Assembly: GCA_035490315.1 (NCBI GenBank)
Contig: DATHET010000316.1
Coordinates: 1 to 22,560, forward strand
DNA length: 22,560 nucleotides
From: JADJQU01 sp035490315
GTDB lineage: Bacteria > Planctomycetota > UBA1135 > GCA-002686595
Direction: 5' to 3'
A model generated the notes under the pieces. The model had not been told where the DNA came from. It ran no database searches and worked only from the letters and a program-made list of their open reading frames with translations. The translations under genes were made by a program, and so were the position numbers. Shown one piece after another: positions 8,103-15,878 of this stretch (within the stretch, counting starts at the first letter, position 1; each line of letters starts with the position of its first letter).

Positions 8103-8393
8103 TCAGGCCCCGAAGGTCACGTAAATGAAGGCGCCGATCGCGACCAGCGCGACCATCAGGATCAGCGCTTTCAAGACCAGCGGGAACATCGCGGGCTCGC
8201 GCTCGACGTCCGCGGTACTCACGGCTTGACCGGGAAGAATCGCGGACCGCGGATGGTTCCACGGGTTCTTCGGCCCTTCGGCCTCCGCTTCGAGCTCGAG
8301 TGAGTCCTCGCTCTGCTCCTCGGCGCCAGCCAGTCCCGCGAACAAGGGCTCGACGAGCTCGTCCGCTTCGCGCCGTTTTTCGGGCTCGCCCAT
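8103..8393 (-). CDS. Small single-pass membrane protein
   Basis: A 96-aa frame ending 9 nt from the convergent fucosidase stop. The ATG at 8393 gives an acidic, soluble N-terminal part (MGEPEKRREADELVEPL) of about 70 residues, then a hydrophobic helix of roughly 20 residues at the C-terminus (LVLKALILMVALVAIGAFIY) and a short tail. This suggests a tail-anchored or single-pass protein with the bulk in the cytoplasm. No family was recognised. Longer versions of this frame run antisense through rnc and into mfd and are not credible. Support comes from the neat fit between the convergent and divergent neighbours and the clear membrane helix. Confidence 0.6.
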   Translation of the reverse strand: MGEPEKRREADELVEPLFAGLAGAEEQSEDSLELEAEAEGPKNPWNHPRSAILPGQAVSTADVEREPAMFPLVLKALILMVALVAIGAFIYVTFGA

Positions 8394-8396
8394 GCG

Positions 8397-8412
8397 GACG
8401 ATTCTGATCGTC
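8397..8412. promoter_or_regulatory. Palindrome in the divergent gap before rnc
   Basis: GACGAT and ATCGTC form a perfect 6-bp inverted repeat with a 4-base spacer (TCTG), in the 57-bp gap between the small membrane protein and rnc. Its size and position fit a two-fold operator. Clear -10/-35 elements were not found around it. Confidence 0.3.
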
Positions 8413-8450
8413 TGCCGTCGCGGCCACAAGCCGGGTAACCTCTCCCGGCC

Positions 8451-9113
8451 ATGCTCCAGCTCGGCTACGACTTCCGCGACGGCGCGCGACTGGCCCAGGC
8501 CTTGACCCACGCCTCGGTCGACGGAGCGCAGAACAACGAGCGGCTCGAGTTCCTCGGCGACGCCGTGCTCGACCTGATCGTGGCCGAGGCCTTGCACGAG
8601 CGCGAGCCGCGGCTCGACGAGGGCCGGATGACCCAGCTCAAGGCCGATGTCGTCGCGCGGCGGACGCTGGCGGAGCCCGCGAGGCGCCTGGGGCTCGCCG
8701 AGCACGCGCGGATGGGGCCTGGATTGCGCGGCCGGGTGCAATCGCTGGCGGTGCTCGCGAACCTGTACGAGGCCGTGGTCGGGGCGATCCACCTCGACGG
8801 AGGCTTCGAAGCCGCTCGACGCTTCGTCCACGCGACCCTCGCCGATGAGATCGAGCGCGCGCTCCGCGATTCGGCCCAGGACAATCCCAAGCAGCGATTC
8901 CAGGAGCTGTGCCAGGGTCGCTTCGCCCGCCTGCCGAGCTACGAATTGATCGAGACCCGCGGCGCGGCCCACGCGCGTGCCTTTCTGGTCGCCGCCAGCG
9001 TCGACGGCCGGCGCTTCAGCCCGGCCTGGGGGCGCACCTTGAAGGAAGCGGAGAGCTGGGCAGCTTTCGAGGCGTTGTTGGAACTCGAGCCCGAGGCTAC
9101 GGACCGCTCCTAG
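8451..9113 (+). CDS. rnc: Ribonuclease III
   Basis: A 220-aa enzyme that cuts double-stranded RNA and processes rRNA precursors. The signature NERLEFLGDAVL is near residues 28-39 and holds the first acidic metal ligands. The second site reads ANLYEAVVGA, with Asn104 where many family members have Asp, and Glu107 kept. A double-stranded RNA-binding domain fills about 146-215 (NPKQRFQELCQ to EAESWAAFEALLEL). The length is normal. The ATG at 8451 is the only possible start, as an in-frame TAA lies 15 nt upstream, so the protein begins directly at the family core. mfd follows after a hairpin-rich gap of 194 nt. Confidence 0.93.
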   Translation: MLQLGYDFRDGARLAQALTHASVDGAQNNERLEFLGDAVLDLIVAEALHEREPRLDEGRMTQLKADVVARRTLAEPARRLGLAEHARMGPGLRGRVQSLAVLANLYEAVVGAIHLDGGFEAARRFVHATLADEIERALRDSAQDNPKQRFQELCQGRFARLPSYELIETRGAAHARAFLVAASVDGRRFSPAWGRTLKEAESWAAFEALLELEPEATDRS

Positions 9114-9307
9114 TGTTCGATTCCAGAGGTTCACTGAAGAAGTCCAGCGACTCGCGCGGCGCTGTCGCGCCGATCCAGTCGCACGGAGTACCGCGCGACT
9201 GGCCTGCGGCGCACGGCGCGGCGGAGCGCGCCGGGCCCGGCCCTTCGGCCGGGCAGTGTCCTGTCCCCTCAGTTCGAGTACGAGCTTCGGAAACAGGACA
9301 CTAGCCG
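9114..9307. repeat. Hairpin cluster between rnc and mfd
   Basis: Four perfect inverted repeats stand side by side: 9157-9172 (6-bp arms CGGCGC/GCGCCG), 9175-9202 (8-bp arms CCAGTCGC/GCGACTGG), 9235-9254 (8-bp arms GCCCGGCC/GGCCGGGC with a 4-nt loop) and 9255-9302 (10-bp arms AGTGTCCTGT/ACAGGACACT). The last ends 5 nt before the mfd ATG. The ends of the gap also carry CTAGTGTTC and, inverted, CTAGTGTCC. It could be a REP-like or miniature mobile element, or a structured RNA that RNase III itself might cut. No U tract follows any stem. Confidence 0.6.
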
Positions 9308-12300
9308 ATGGCCGAAGTCGTTCAGCAAACCAAGCGCGCCGGCGCGCTCGTCGATCCTCAGTTGGCGCAGCACGCACCGGAGATCGAGGCCCTGGCGCTC
9401 GCGCTGGAGAAGCGGCGCAGCGTCGCGGCGGGCGGCTTGTGGGGCGCGTCGCAGGCCCTGTGCCTCGCGGCCCTCGCGCTGCGCGTTCAAGGTCCGTGGC
9501 TCGCGGTGGTGTCGACGGAGGCCGAAGCCCAGGCTCTCGTCGAGGATCTGGAGCAGTTCGCGACCCGCGCCGCGCTGCTTTGCGCCCGTGCGGACAGCAG
9601 CGCGCGCAAGCCCGCCGACGTCGATTCCGACGCGCTGCGCGAGCGCTTGCAGGTGGCGCAGCAGATCGCGGGTCCGCCCGAGCGCCGCCCCAGGCTGCTC
9701 GTCGCCAGCGTGCTCTCGCTGCTCGAGCCGATTCCCGATGCCGCGGCCCTCGAGCGCGACCGGCTCGAGCTGTTGAAGGGCGCGCACCTGGATGTCGAGC
9801 ACCTGGTGCGGCGCTTGATCGACGCCGGTTTCTCGCGCGTGCCGCTGGTCGAGCGCGCCGGCGAGCTCAGCCTGCGCGGAGAGATCCTCGACGTGTTCCC
9901 GCGCGCCTCGGAATGGCCGCTGCGCATCGAAATGTTCGACGACGAGATCGAGTCCCTGCGGCGCTTCGACCCCGCGCTGCAAACCAGCATCGAATCGCTG
10001 GAACGCGTCAGCGTCTCGCTGGCCGCCGATCCGGGAGGCATCGAGGACGGCGGCGGTGTGCAGCCCCACACCTTGATCTCGCCGACCACCATCGTCGTCG
10101 AGGTCGAGCCGCTGCGCATCGAAGACCGCGCGGAGGGCCTGCGCATCCAGTCCGCTTCGCACCAGCGCGCCCTGCTCGCGCTGCGCTCGGCCTTCGCCTC
10201 GCGGCGGCGGCTCGAGCTGCAGAGCCTGCCCGCCAAGGACGTGCAATTCGACACACGCTCGATCCAGGCCCTATCGGTCGGCGTGCGCGCCTCCCCCGCT
10301 GCGCTGCGCGAGGCCGCGGCCAACGGGACGCGCATCGCCGTCGCCTGCCGGACTCCCGCCGAAGCCGATCGCTTCCAGCAGGTGCTCGACGAAGCCGGCG
10401 GCGTCGCGGGCGTCGAGGTCCTGGTCGGCAACGTTTCCAAGGGATTCCGCTGGCCCGCGCTGTCACAGATCGTGATCAATCACCGCGAGGTCGCGGGTCT
10501 CGCGAACGCGCGCCGCTCGTCGCCGGCTCGCGTTGCGCACAAGACGCGTGCGCTGCAGTCCTTCTTCGAATTGAAGCCGGGCGATTACGTGGTCCACGCG
10601 GTCCACGGCGTCGCGCTCTACCGCGGCCTTTCGCGCATGACGCGCGGCGGCGGCGAAGAAGACCACCTGCACCTCGAGTTCGCCGACGAAGTCAGTCTCT
10701 TCGTCCCCGGCTCGCGCATCGATCTCGTGCAGCGCTATGTCGGCGCCGGCGGCAAGGGCGCGCTCACGCCGCCGCTGGACAAGATCGGCGGCCAGTCGTT
10801 CCGACGCAGACGCGAAAAAGTCGAGCGCGCGCTGTTCGACCTGGCCAGCGAGCTGCTCGAGGTCCAAGCCAAGCGCGAGCTCTCGACCAGGCCGCCCTGG
10901 CTGCCCGACGCGCAACTCGTCGAGTCGATGAAGGGCGAGTTTCCCTTCGTCGACACACCCGACCAGGCGACGACGGACCTGGAGATCGCGGCCAATCTCG
11001 CCGGCGAGCATCCGATGGACCGCCTGCTGTGCGGCGACGTCGGCTTCGGCAAGACCGAGATCGCGATCCGCGCCGCTTTCCGCGTCGCGGCGGCGGGCGG
11101 ACAGGTGGCCGTGCTCGTGCCGACCACGGTGCTCGCTCACCAACACTATTTGACGTTCCGCGAGCGCCTGAGCGACTTCGCCCTGGAGATCGGCGTGCTC
11201 TCGCGCACGGTCGGCAACAAGGACAGCCGCGCGCTGGTCGAGCGCATCGCCTCCGGGGAAATTGACATCGTGGTCGGCACCCATCGCCTGCTCTCGAAGG
11301 ACGTGAAGTTCAAGCACCTCGGCCTGGTGATCATCGACGAGGAGCAACGATTCGGCGTCACGCACAAGGAGCACTTCAAGACGCTGCGCGAGAAGATCGA
11401 CATCTTGACCCTCTCGGCCACCCCGATCCCGCGCACGCTGCACATGTCCTTGTCCGGCGTGCGCGACATCTCCGCGCTGAGCGTCGCTCCGCCCGGCCGC
11501 CAGGAGATCGAGACGGCGCTGGTCGACAACAGCGACGACGCCTTCATCCGCGACGCCTTCCTGCGCGAGAAGAATCGCGGCGGCCAGATTTTTTTCCTGC
11601 ACAACCGAGTCAACTCGATCGTCGGCGTCGCGCACCGGTTGATGACACTCGTGCCTGAGTGCTCTTTCGCGATCGGGCACGGGCAGATGGGCGCGCGCGC
11701 CCTCGAGGAAGTCATGGACGTCTTCTCGCGCGGCGACGCGGACTGCCTGGTCGCGACGACGATCGTCGAGAACGGCCTCGACATCCCCGCCGCCGGAACG
11801 ATCTTCATCGACGAAGCGAACCATTTCGGCTTGGCGGAGCTGCACCAGTTGCGCGGGCGCGTCGGCCGCGGCCAGTACAAGGCGCACTGCTATCTCCTCG
11901 TCGATCCGCTGCGGCCGATGCGCGAGGTCGCGCGCGAGCGGCTCAAGGCCCTCGAGGAGCTCAACCAGCTCGGCGCCGGATTCCAGATCTCGATGAAGGA
12001 CCTCGAAATCCGCGGCGCGGGCAACATCCTCGGGCCCCAGCAATCGGGCCACATCGCCGCGGTCGGCTACGACATGTACTGCAGGCTGCTCAAGCTGACG
12101 ATCGAGCGCATGAAGGCCGGCATGGGATCCGCCGGTCTGGTTTCCGACGCCGAATTGATGCCCGGCGTCGAGCTCGAGCTGGGATTGCGCGCCTTCCTGC
12201 CGGCGGAATGGATCGCGTCGCAGGACACGCGTCTGGAAGCGCTGCGTTCGCTCGACGGCGCGCATTCGGCCGCCGATTTGGAAGCGGTGCTCGCTGGACT

Positions 12301-12616
12301 TCGCGACAGATTCGGACGCGTCCCAGCCGAGGCCGAAGCCCTGGTGCGCCAGTTCAAGCTGCGCCTCGCGCTCGAGCAGCTCTCGATCACACGCCTCGCC
12401 TGGCGCAACGACGCCTACCTCGTCGAATACTCCGATCGCGCCGCGCTCGAGCCCCTGGCCAGCCAGCCGGTCGAGCTGCGCAATCTGCGCACGGGAGTCG
12501 CCCACTTGATCGTTCCCAAGCGCGTGCAGGATCCGGACGCCGCGCTTTCCTGGCTGGAGGGCCTCTTGCGTGCGGCCGGTGTGGGCCCGAAGATCCCGGC
12601 CACACCACGCCCATGA
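9308..12616 (+). CDS. mfd: Transcription-repair coupling factor Mfd
   Basis: A 1102-aa ATP-driven DNA translocase that removes RNA polymerase stalled at lesions and recruits UvrA. In order: a degenerate UvrB-like N-terminal part (about 30-330), the RNA-polymerase-interacting CarD-like domain (FELKPGDYVVHAVHGVALYRG, about 420-500), a helicase core with Walker A GDVGFGKT at 576-583 and the DEEQ box from Asp677, the second RecA lobe with TIVENGLDIP and QLRGRVGRG, and a C-terminal TRCF domain. Length is slightly under the usual 1150. The ATG at 9308 has no Shine-Dalgarno; a hairpin ends 5 nt ahead of it. The TGA stop overlaps the ATG of the next gene (ATGA), which suggests translational coupling. 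Confidence 0.95.
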   Translation: MAEVVQQTKRAGALVDPQLAQHAPEIEALALALEKRRSVAAGGLWGASQALCLAALALRVQGPWLAVVSTEAEAQALVEDLEQFATRAALLCARADSSARKPADVDSDALRERLQVAQQIAGPPERRPRLLVASVLSLLEPIPDAAALERDRLELLKGAHLDVEHLVRRLIDAGFSRVPLVERAGELSLRGEILDVFPRASEWPLRIEMFDDEIESLRRFDPALQTSIESLERVSVSLAADPGGIEDGGGVQPHTLISPTTIVVEVEPLRIEDRAEGLRIQSASHQRALLALRSAFASRRRLELQSLPAKDVQFDTRSIQALSVGVRASPAALREAAANGTRIAVACRTPAEADRFQQVLDEAGGVAGVEVLVGNVSKGFRWPALSQIVINHREVAGLANARRSSPARVAHKTRALQSFFELKPGDYVVHAVHGVALYRGLSRMTRGGGEEDHLHLEFADEVSLFVPGSRIDLVQRYVGAGGKGALTPPLDKIGGQSFRRRREKVERALFDLASELLEVQAKRELSTRPPWLPDAQLVESMKGEFPFVDTPDQATTDLEIAANLAGEHPMDRLLCGDVGFGKTEIAIRAAFRVAAAGGQVAVLVPTTVLAHQHYLTFRERLSDFALEIGVLSRTVGNKDSRALVERIASGEIDIVVGTHRLLSKDVKFKHLGLVIIDEEQRFGVTHKEHFKTLREKIDILTLSATPIPRTLHMSLSGVRDISALSVAPPGRQEIETALVDNSDDAFIRDAFLREKNRGGQIFFLHNRVNSIVGVAHRLMTLVPECSFAIGHGQMGARALEEVMDVFSRGDADCLVATTIVENGLDIPAAGTIFIDEANHFGLAELHQLRGRVGRGQYKAHCYLLVDPLRPMREVARERLKALEELNQLGAGFQISMKDLEIRGAGNILGPQQSGHIAAVGYDMYCRLLKLTIERMKAGMGSAGLVSDAELMPGVELELGLRAFLPAEWIASQDTRLEALRSLDGAHSAADLEAVLAGLRDRFGRVPAEAEALVRQFKLRLALEQLSITRLAWRNDAYLVEYSDRAALEPLASQPVELRNLRTGVAHLIVPKRVQDPDAALSWLEGLLRAAGVGPKIPATPRP

Positions 12617-13851
12617 TCATCACGCATCTCCTACTGGCCTTGCTCCAGGATCCGACCCCGCAGAATCCGCCTCCCCAGCCGCCTGCGACGACCGCGCCAG
12701 TCCAGGAGAAGCCGGCTCGAACGGCCGAGGACCGCTTGGAAGGCCGGATCGCGGGAGAGACTCCTCCCACGCCCCAAGAGCCCGCGAAACCGGAACCGGA
12801 ACCCGTGCCTGAGCCGGCGCCGCCGCCCGCGCCACCCGTGGAGGAACCGTCGGATGGGTGGCAAAGCTTCAATTCGCTGGTGCTGATCGTCAACGAGGAG
12901 CCCGTCACGAAGCTCGAGATCCAGCGCGGCATCCAGCAGCGCATCCGCGAGCAGAAGAATCCGAAGCCCGACCTCAATCGCATGCGCATCGATGAGATTG
13001 AAGCGCGCACGGTGGCCCTGCTCGAGATCCAGGGCGGCAAGGACCTCGGCTACGATCCTGTGATGATCTCCCGATTCGTCGAAAAGAGATTCGAGGACCA
13101 GATCGAGATGATGGGCAGCCTCACCAAGCTCGCCGAGGCGCTGAAGGCCGAGGACTTGAACTCCACGGTGCGCCGCGAAGAGATCGAGGCCGGCGTGTAC
13201 CGCAAGGTCTGGACCTTCTCCGTCACCGGTTTGGGCGCGGGCCCGGGCGGTCGGGTGAGTCGGGATCAATTCGTCCGGCCGGGTCTGGCGCAGTTCAACC
13301 AGCGCGAGGCGGTGAGAAGCCAGGATTCCGAGCGCACTGTCTCGCTCACCCAGATCCTCATGCTGTTCGGCAACCCCGTCGCGCCTGGCGCTGCGGAGCG
13401 GATCAAGGCGCAGCTCGAAGACCTGCGCGCACGGATCGAGAACGGCGAGGACATGGGCGAGCTGGCGGAGCAGGTCGGCAATGCGCCCAAGGGCTCGCAC
13501 GGCTTGGCCAGGTACCCCGTCGAAGGCTTGAGGAAGAGCTACGCCGAGGTGAGCGGTTTCCTGGGGACGGCCAAGCTGGGCGATCTGTCGCCTGTCCTGC
13601 CTGTCATCGAAAAGAACCATCAGGTCGGCTGGATCCTCATCCGGCTGGAAGAGTTCAAGCTGCCGGCGGTGGAGGGTTTCGACACGCCGGCCAATCAGCA
13701 GGGTTGGATCGAGGGTCAGCGCCGCCGGATCAAAAACTTGCGAATCCGCGAGGGACTGATGGAGCTCGCTCGATCCGCCTATGTCTGGCCGCCGACAGCG
13801 TTCCGCGCGCCCGAGCCCGAGCCTGAGCCCGAGACCGACACGAATCCGTAA
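12613..13851 (+). CDS. SurA-like peptidyl-prolyl isomerase/chaperone
   Basis: A 412-aa protein starting in the ATGA overlap with mfd. The first 12 residues are hydrophobic (MIITHLLLALLQ) and may act as a short export signal. Residues 13-80 are rich in Pro, Glu and Ala (with PEP repeats), then LVLIVNEEPVTKLEI fits the start of a SurA-type N-terminal chaperone domain. A parvulin-like domain is expected at about 242-350 (TVSLTQILMLFGN...GSHGLARYPVEGL). The tail is again a PEPEP repeat. SurA-type proteins help outer-membrane proteins fold in the periplasm and may isomerise prolyl bonds. Sequence match to the parvulin active site is weak, so it may be chaperone only. A PPIase gene after mfd is a known arrangement in other Gram-negatives. 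Confidence 0.75.
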   Translation: MIITHLLLALLQDPTPQNPPPQPPATTAPVQEKPARTAEDRLEGRIAGETPPTPQEPAKPEPEPVPEPAPPPAPPVEEPSDGWQSFNSLVLIVNEEPVTKLEIQRGIQQRIREQKNPKPDLNRMRIDEIEARTVALLEIQGGKDLGYDPVMISRFVEKRFEDQIEMMGSLTKLAEALKAEDLNSTVRREEIEAGVYRKVWTFSVTGLGAGPGGRVSRDQFVRPGLAQFNQREAVRSQDSERTVSLTQILMLFGNPVAPGAAERIKAQLEDLRARIENGEDMGELAEQVGNAPKGSHGLARYPVEGLRKSYAEVSGFLGTAKLGDLSPVLPVIEKNHQVGWILIRLEEFKLPAVEGFDTPANQQGWIEGQRRRIKNLRIREGLMELARSAYVWPPTAFRAPEPEPEPETDTNP

Positions 13852-13895
13852 TCTTCGCGCGGGAAGGCTTCGGTGTCCGTCGACCCAGGCCTGGG

Positions 13896-13901
13896 TATAC
13901 T
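13896..13901 (+). promoter_or_regulatory. Possible -10 box before the first toroid gene
   Basis: TATACT matches five of six -10 bases. The hexamer 17 bp upstream (GTGTCC) is a poor -35. If used, the transcript would start near 13908 and carry a leader of about 117 nt. The same TATACT occurs before the acyl-CoA dehydrogenase. Confidence 0.35.
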
Positions 13902-13941
13902 CTGAACCCTTACATCCACGGCGCGTTCGGTTGGGGCCTGC

Positions 13942-13991
13942 AGGTGCGCGAGCACCTCTTCGAGACCCCCGAGTGACGCCCGCCGGGGGGT
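13942..13991 (+). promoter_or_regulatory. Structured leader of the first toroid gene
   Basis: Two stems lie here. AGGTGC-GCGA-GCACCT (13942-13957) is a perfect 6-bp stem closed by a GNRA-type tetraloop. ACCCCC (13965-13970) pairs with GGGGGT (13986-13991) around a 15-nt loop. A GGAG Shine-Dalgarno (14014-14017) follows, 7 nt before the ATG. The layout allows RNA-level control, which is not shown directly. Confidence 0.35.
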
Positions 13992-14024
13992 TGATCTGAC
14001 CGGGCGCACGCTCGGAGTCCGTCC

Positions 14025-15593
14025 ATGACCCAAGAAGACTTCTCAAACGTTCACATCGAAAGTTCGCTGCCCAGGACCTGGGAAGTCGAGCGGACCTTCA
14101 ATGACACGCTCTACGATTGGATGGCGAGCGCCCCCTGGCTCGCGATCTCGGCAGCCGCCCACGGCGTGATCATCCTGATCATGTTCATGATCCCTTGGGA
14201 GCTGTTCGAGACTCCGAAATCGAAGGTGATCCAGGCCTCGATCGAGCAGGCTCCCCAGGACACGTTCGAGGATCCCCCGCCGCCCGAGGAGCCCGAGGAG
14301 CTCGAGAAGGAGAAGACCGAGGAGCCGGTGCTCAAGGACGCGGAAGTCTCCGACCACAACGAGACCGACGACGACCAGGAGACCGAGGAGTCCATGGGCG
14401 AGTCCGACCAGCTGTCGGATTCACCCTTCGAAGGCAAGGGCGAGAACGGCGTGATCGGCATCGGCGGCGGCGCCGGCGGCAAGTACGGCGGTCGCCGCGG
14501 CGGTCACCGCAACCTCAAGGCCGGCGGCGGATCCGGCACCGAAGTCGCGCTCAAGGACGGCCTCGAGTGGTTGAAGTGGCACCAGTCGACCGACGGCTCC
14601 TGGGACTGCGACGGCTTCATGTCGAATTGCGGCCACATCCAGGCCGGCAGCACCTGCGCCGATCCGGGCGAAGCCACCCACGACGTCGGCATGACCGGAC
14701 TGGCGATGCTCGCCTTCCTCGGCGACGGCAACACCACGCGCGAGGGTCCTTACAAGGAACAGGTCGCCAAGGCGATCAAATGGATGAAGGACCAGCAGGA
14801 CGCCGACATGGGCGTCTACGGCGAGCGCGGCGGCCACAGCTTCATGTACGACCACGCGATCGCGACTTTGGCGATGTGCGAGGCCTACTACTTCTCGCGC
14901 AGCCCGCTGCTCAAGCGCTCGGCGCAGGACGCGATCAACTTCATAACTCGCGCGCGCAATCCCTACAGTGCCTGGCGCTACGCCTACCCGCCCGCCGGGG
15001 ACAGCGACACGTCGGTGACGGGATGGTGCGTGTTCGCGATGGCCTCGGCCCACGAAGGCGGACTCGAGATCGACCCCGAGGGATTCGTCGGCGCGAAGCA
15101 ATGGATCGAGGACGTGACCGATCCGGCGACGGGTCGCACGGGCTACGACACGATCGGCTCCGCATCGTCGCGCGTCACCGGCCTCAACGATCAATACCCG
15201 ACCGACAAGGGTGAGGCGATGACCTCCGTGGCGATCCTCTCGCGCGTGTTCATGGGCGAGGACATCACCAAAAGCCCGATCGTCGACAAGGGCGCCGACC
15301 TGCTCAAGACGCACCTGCCCGAGTGGGACGAGGGCGGCCTCTACAACGACATCTATTACTGGTACTACGGCTCCTACGCTCTGTTCCAGCTCGGCGGACC
15401 GCGCTGGGACGCGTGGAACAAGGCGGCCAAGAAGGCCTTGATCGACAGCCAGCGCCACGAGGGCGACCAGAAGGGCTCGTGGGATCCCAAGGACGCCTGG
15501 GGACATGCGGGCGGCCGGATCTACATGACGGCACTCGCCGTGCTCTGCCTCGAGGTCTACTTCCGCTACGCGCGCGTGCTCGGCGGACGCTGA
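14025..15593 (+). CDS. TonB-like anchored prenyltransferase/squalene-cyclase-fold protein, copy 1
   Basis: A 522-aa protein. Residues 1-35 are cytoplasmic. A membrane helix spans about 36-57 and holds Ser42 and His46, the SxxxH spacing found in the TonB anchor. Residues 60-140 are acidic and proline-rich (FEDPPPPEEPEE), then comes a glycine-rich stretch with a VIGIGGG motif. From about 171 an alpha/alpha toroid begins, with DGSWD near both ends. Cys195, Cys202 and Cys211 lie close together. The DSDTSVTGW motif at 326-334 resembles the DxDDTA motif of squalene-hopene cyclases, but has Ser where the catalytic Asp would be. It should face the periplasm. Enzyme activity is doubtful; a binding or scaffold role is as likely. 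GGAG 7 nt upstream supports the start. Confidence 0.85.
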   Translation: MTQEDFSNVHIESSLPRTWEVERTFNDTLYDWMASAPWLAISAAAHGVIILIMFMIPWELFETPKSKVIQASIEQAPQDTFEDPPPPEEPEELEKEKTEEPVLKDAEVSDHNETDDDQETEESMGESDQLSDSPFEGKGENGVIGIGGGAGGKYGGRRGGHRNLKAGGGSGTEVALKDGLEWLKWHQSTDGSWDCDGFMSNCGHIQAGSTCADPGEATHDVGMTGLAMLAFLGDGNTTREGPYKEQVAKAIKWMKDQQDADMGVYGERGGHSFMYDHAIATLAMCEAYYFSRSPLLKRSAQDAINFITRARNPYSAWRYAYPPAGDSDTSVTGWCVFAMASAHEGGLEIDPEGFVGAKQWIEDVTDPATGRTGYDTIGSASSRVTGLNDQYPTDKGEAMTSVAILSRVFMGEDITKSPIVDKGADLLKTHLPEWDEGGLYNDIYYWYYGSYALFQLGGPRWDAWNKAAKKALIDSQRHEGDQKGSWDPKDAWGHAGGRIYMTALAVLCLEVYFRYARVLGGR

Positions 15594-15611
15594 TCCGAAA
15601 AGCGATTCTTC

Positions 15612-15660
15612 GCGAGGCCGGCGATTCTCCAACGAGGATCGCCGGCCTCGCTGCTTTCTA
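15612..15660 (+). terminator. Strong intrinsic terminator after copy 1
   Basis: GCGAGGCCGGCGAT (15612-15625) and its exact complement (15638-15651) form a perfect 14-bp stem with a 12-nt loop, followed by TGCTTTCT. It lies 18 nt past the stop of copy 1 and separates it from copy 2, so the two are unlikely to share one transcript in full. Confidence 0.85.
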
Positions 15661-15736
15661 GTTTCGATTCTCTCGTCTCGGCGCGTGCGAACGACGCTTG
15701 TGGCATGGGCGAGCCCGGACCTGCGTCCGCGCGATT

Positions 15737-15878
15737 TGCATTGCGCTGATTCTTCGATTCGCGCTGAACTCTCGAACGCAATGCACGTTTCGTGAACGTG
15801 CGCAAGTGAATTACAGCGCGCGATCTCGCGCGCAATGCATGCGCTGATCAACCCGCGAACGATTGCACGTTCGAGGAG
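15737..15878 (+). promoter_or_regulatory. Repeat-rich leader and RBS of the second toroid gene
   Basis: CGCAATGCA occurs at 15777 and 15831 and inverted at 15737. GCACGTT-TCGTG-AACGTGC (15783-15801) is a 7-bp stem; GCGCGCGA-TC-TCGCGCGC (15816-15833) is an 8-bp near-palindrome. TGCACGTT recurs at 15864. GAGGAG at 15873-15878, 7 nt before the ATG at 15886, decides that start over the upstream in-frame ATG at 15835. No clear -10/-35 pair was found. Repeated, two-fold motifs suggest operator sites or a folded leader. Confidence 0.45.

Noticed and set aside
8103..9377. 424-codon extension of the small membrane protein across rnc
   Set aside because: It would overlap all of rnc antisense; only the last 96 codons give a sensible membrane protein.
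10463..12505. 680-codon minus-strand frame inside mfd
   Set aside because: Antisense shadow of a long GC-rich gene with no family likeness.
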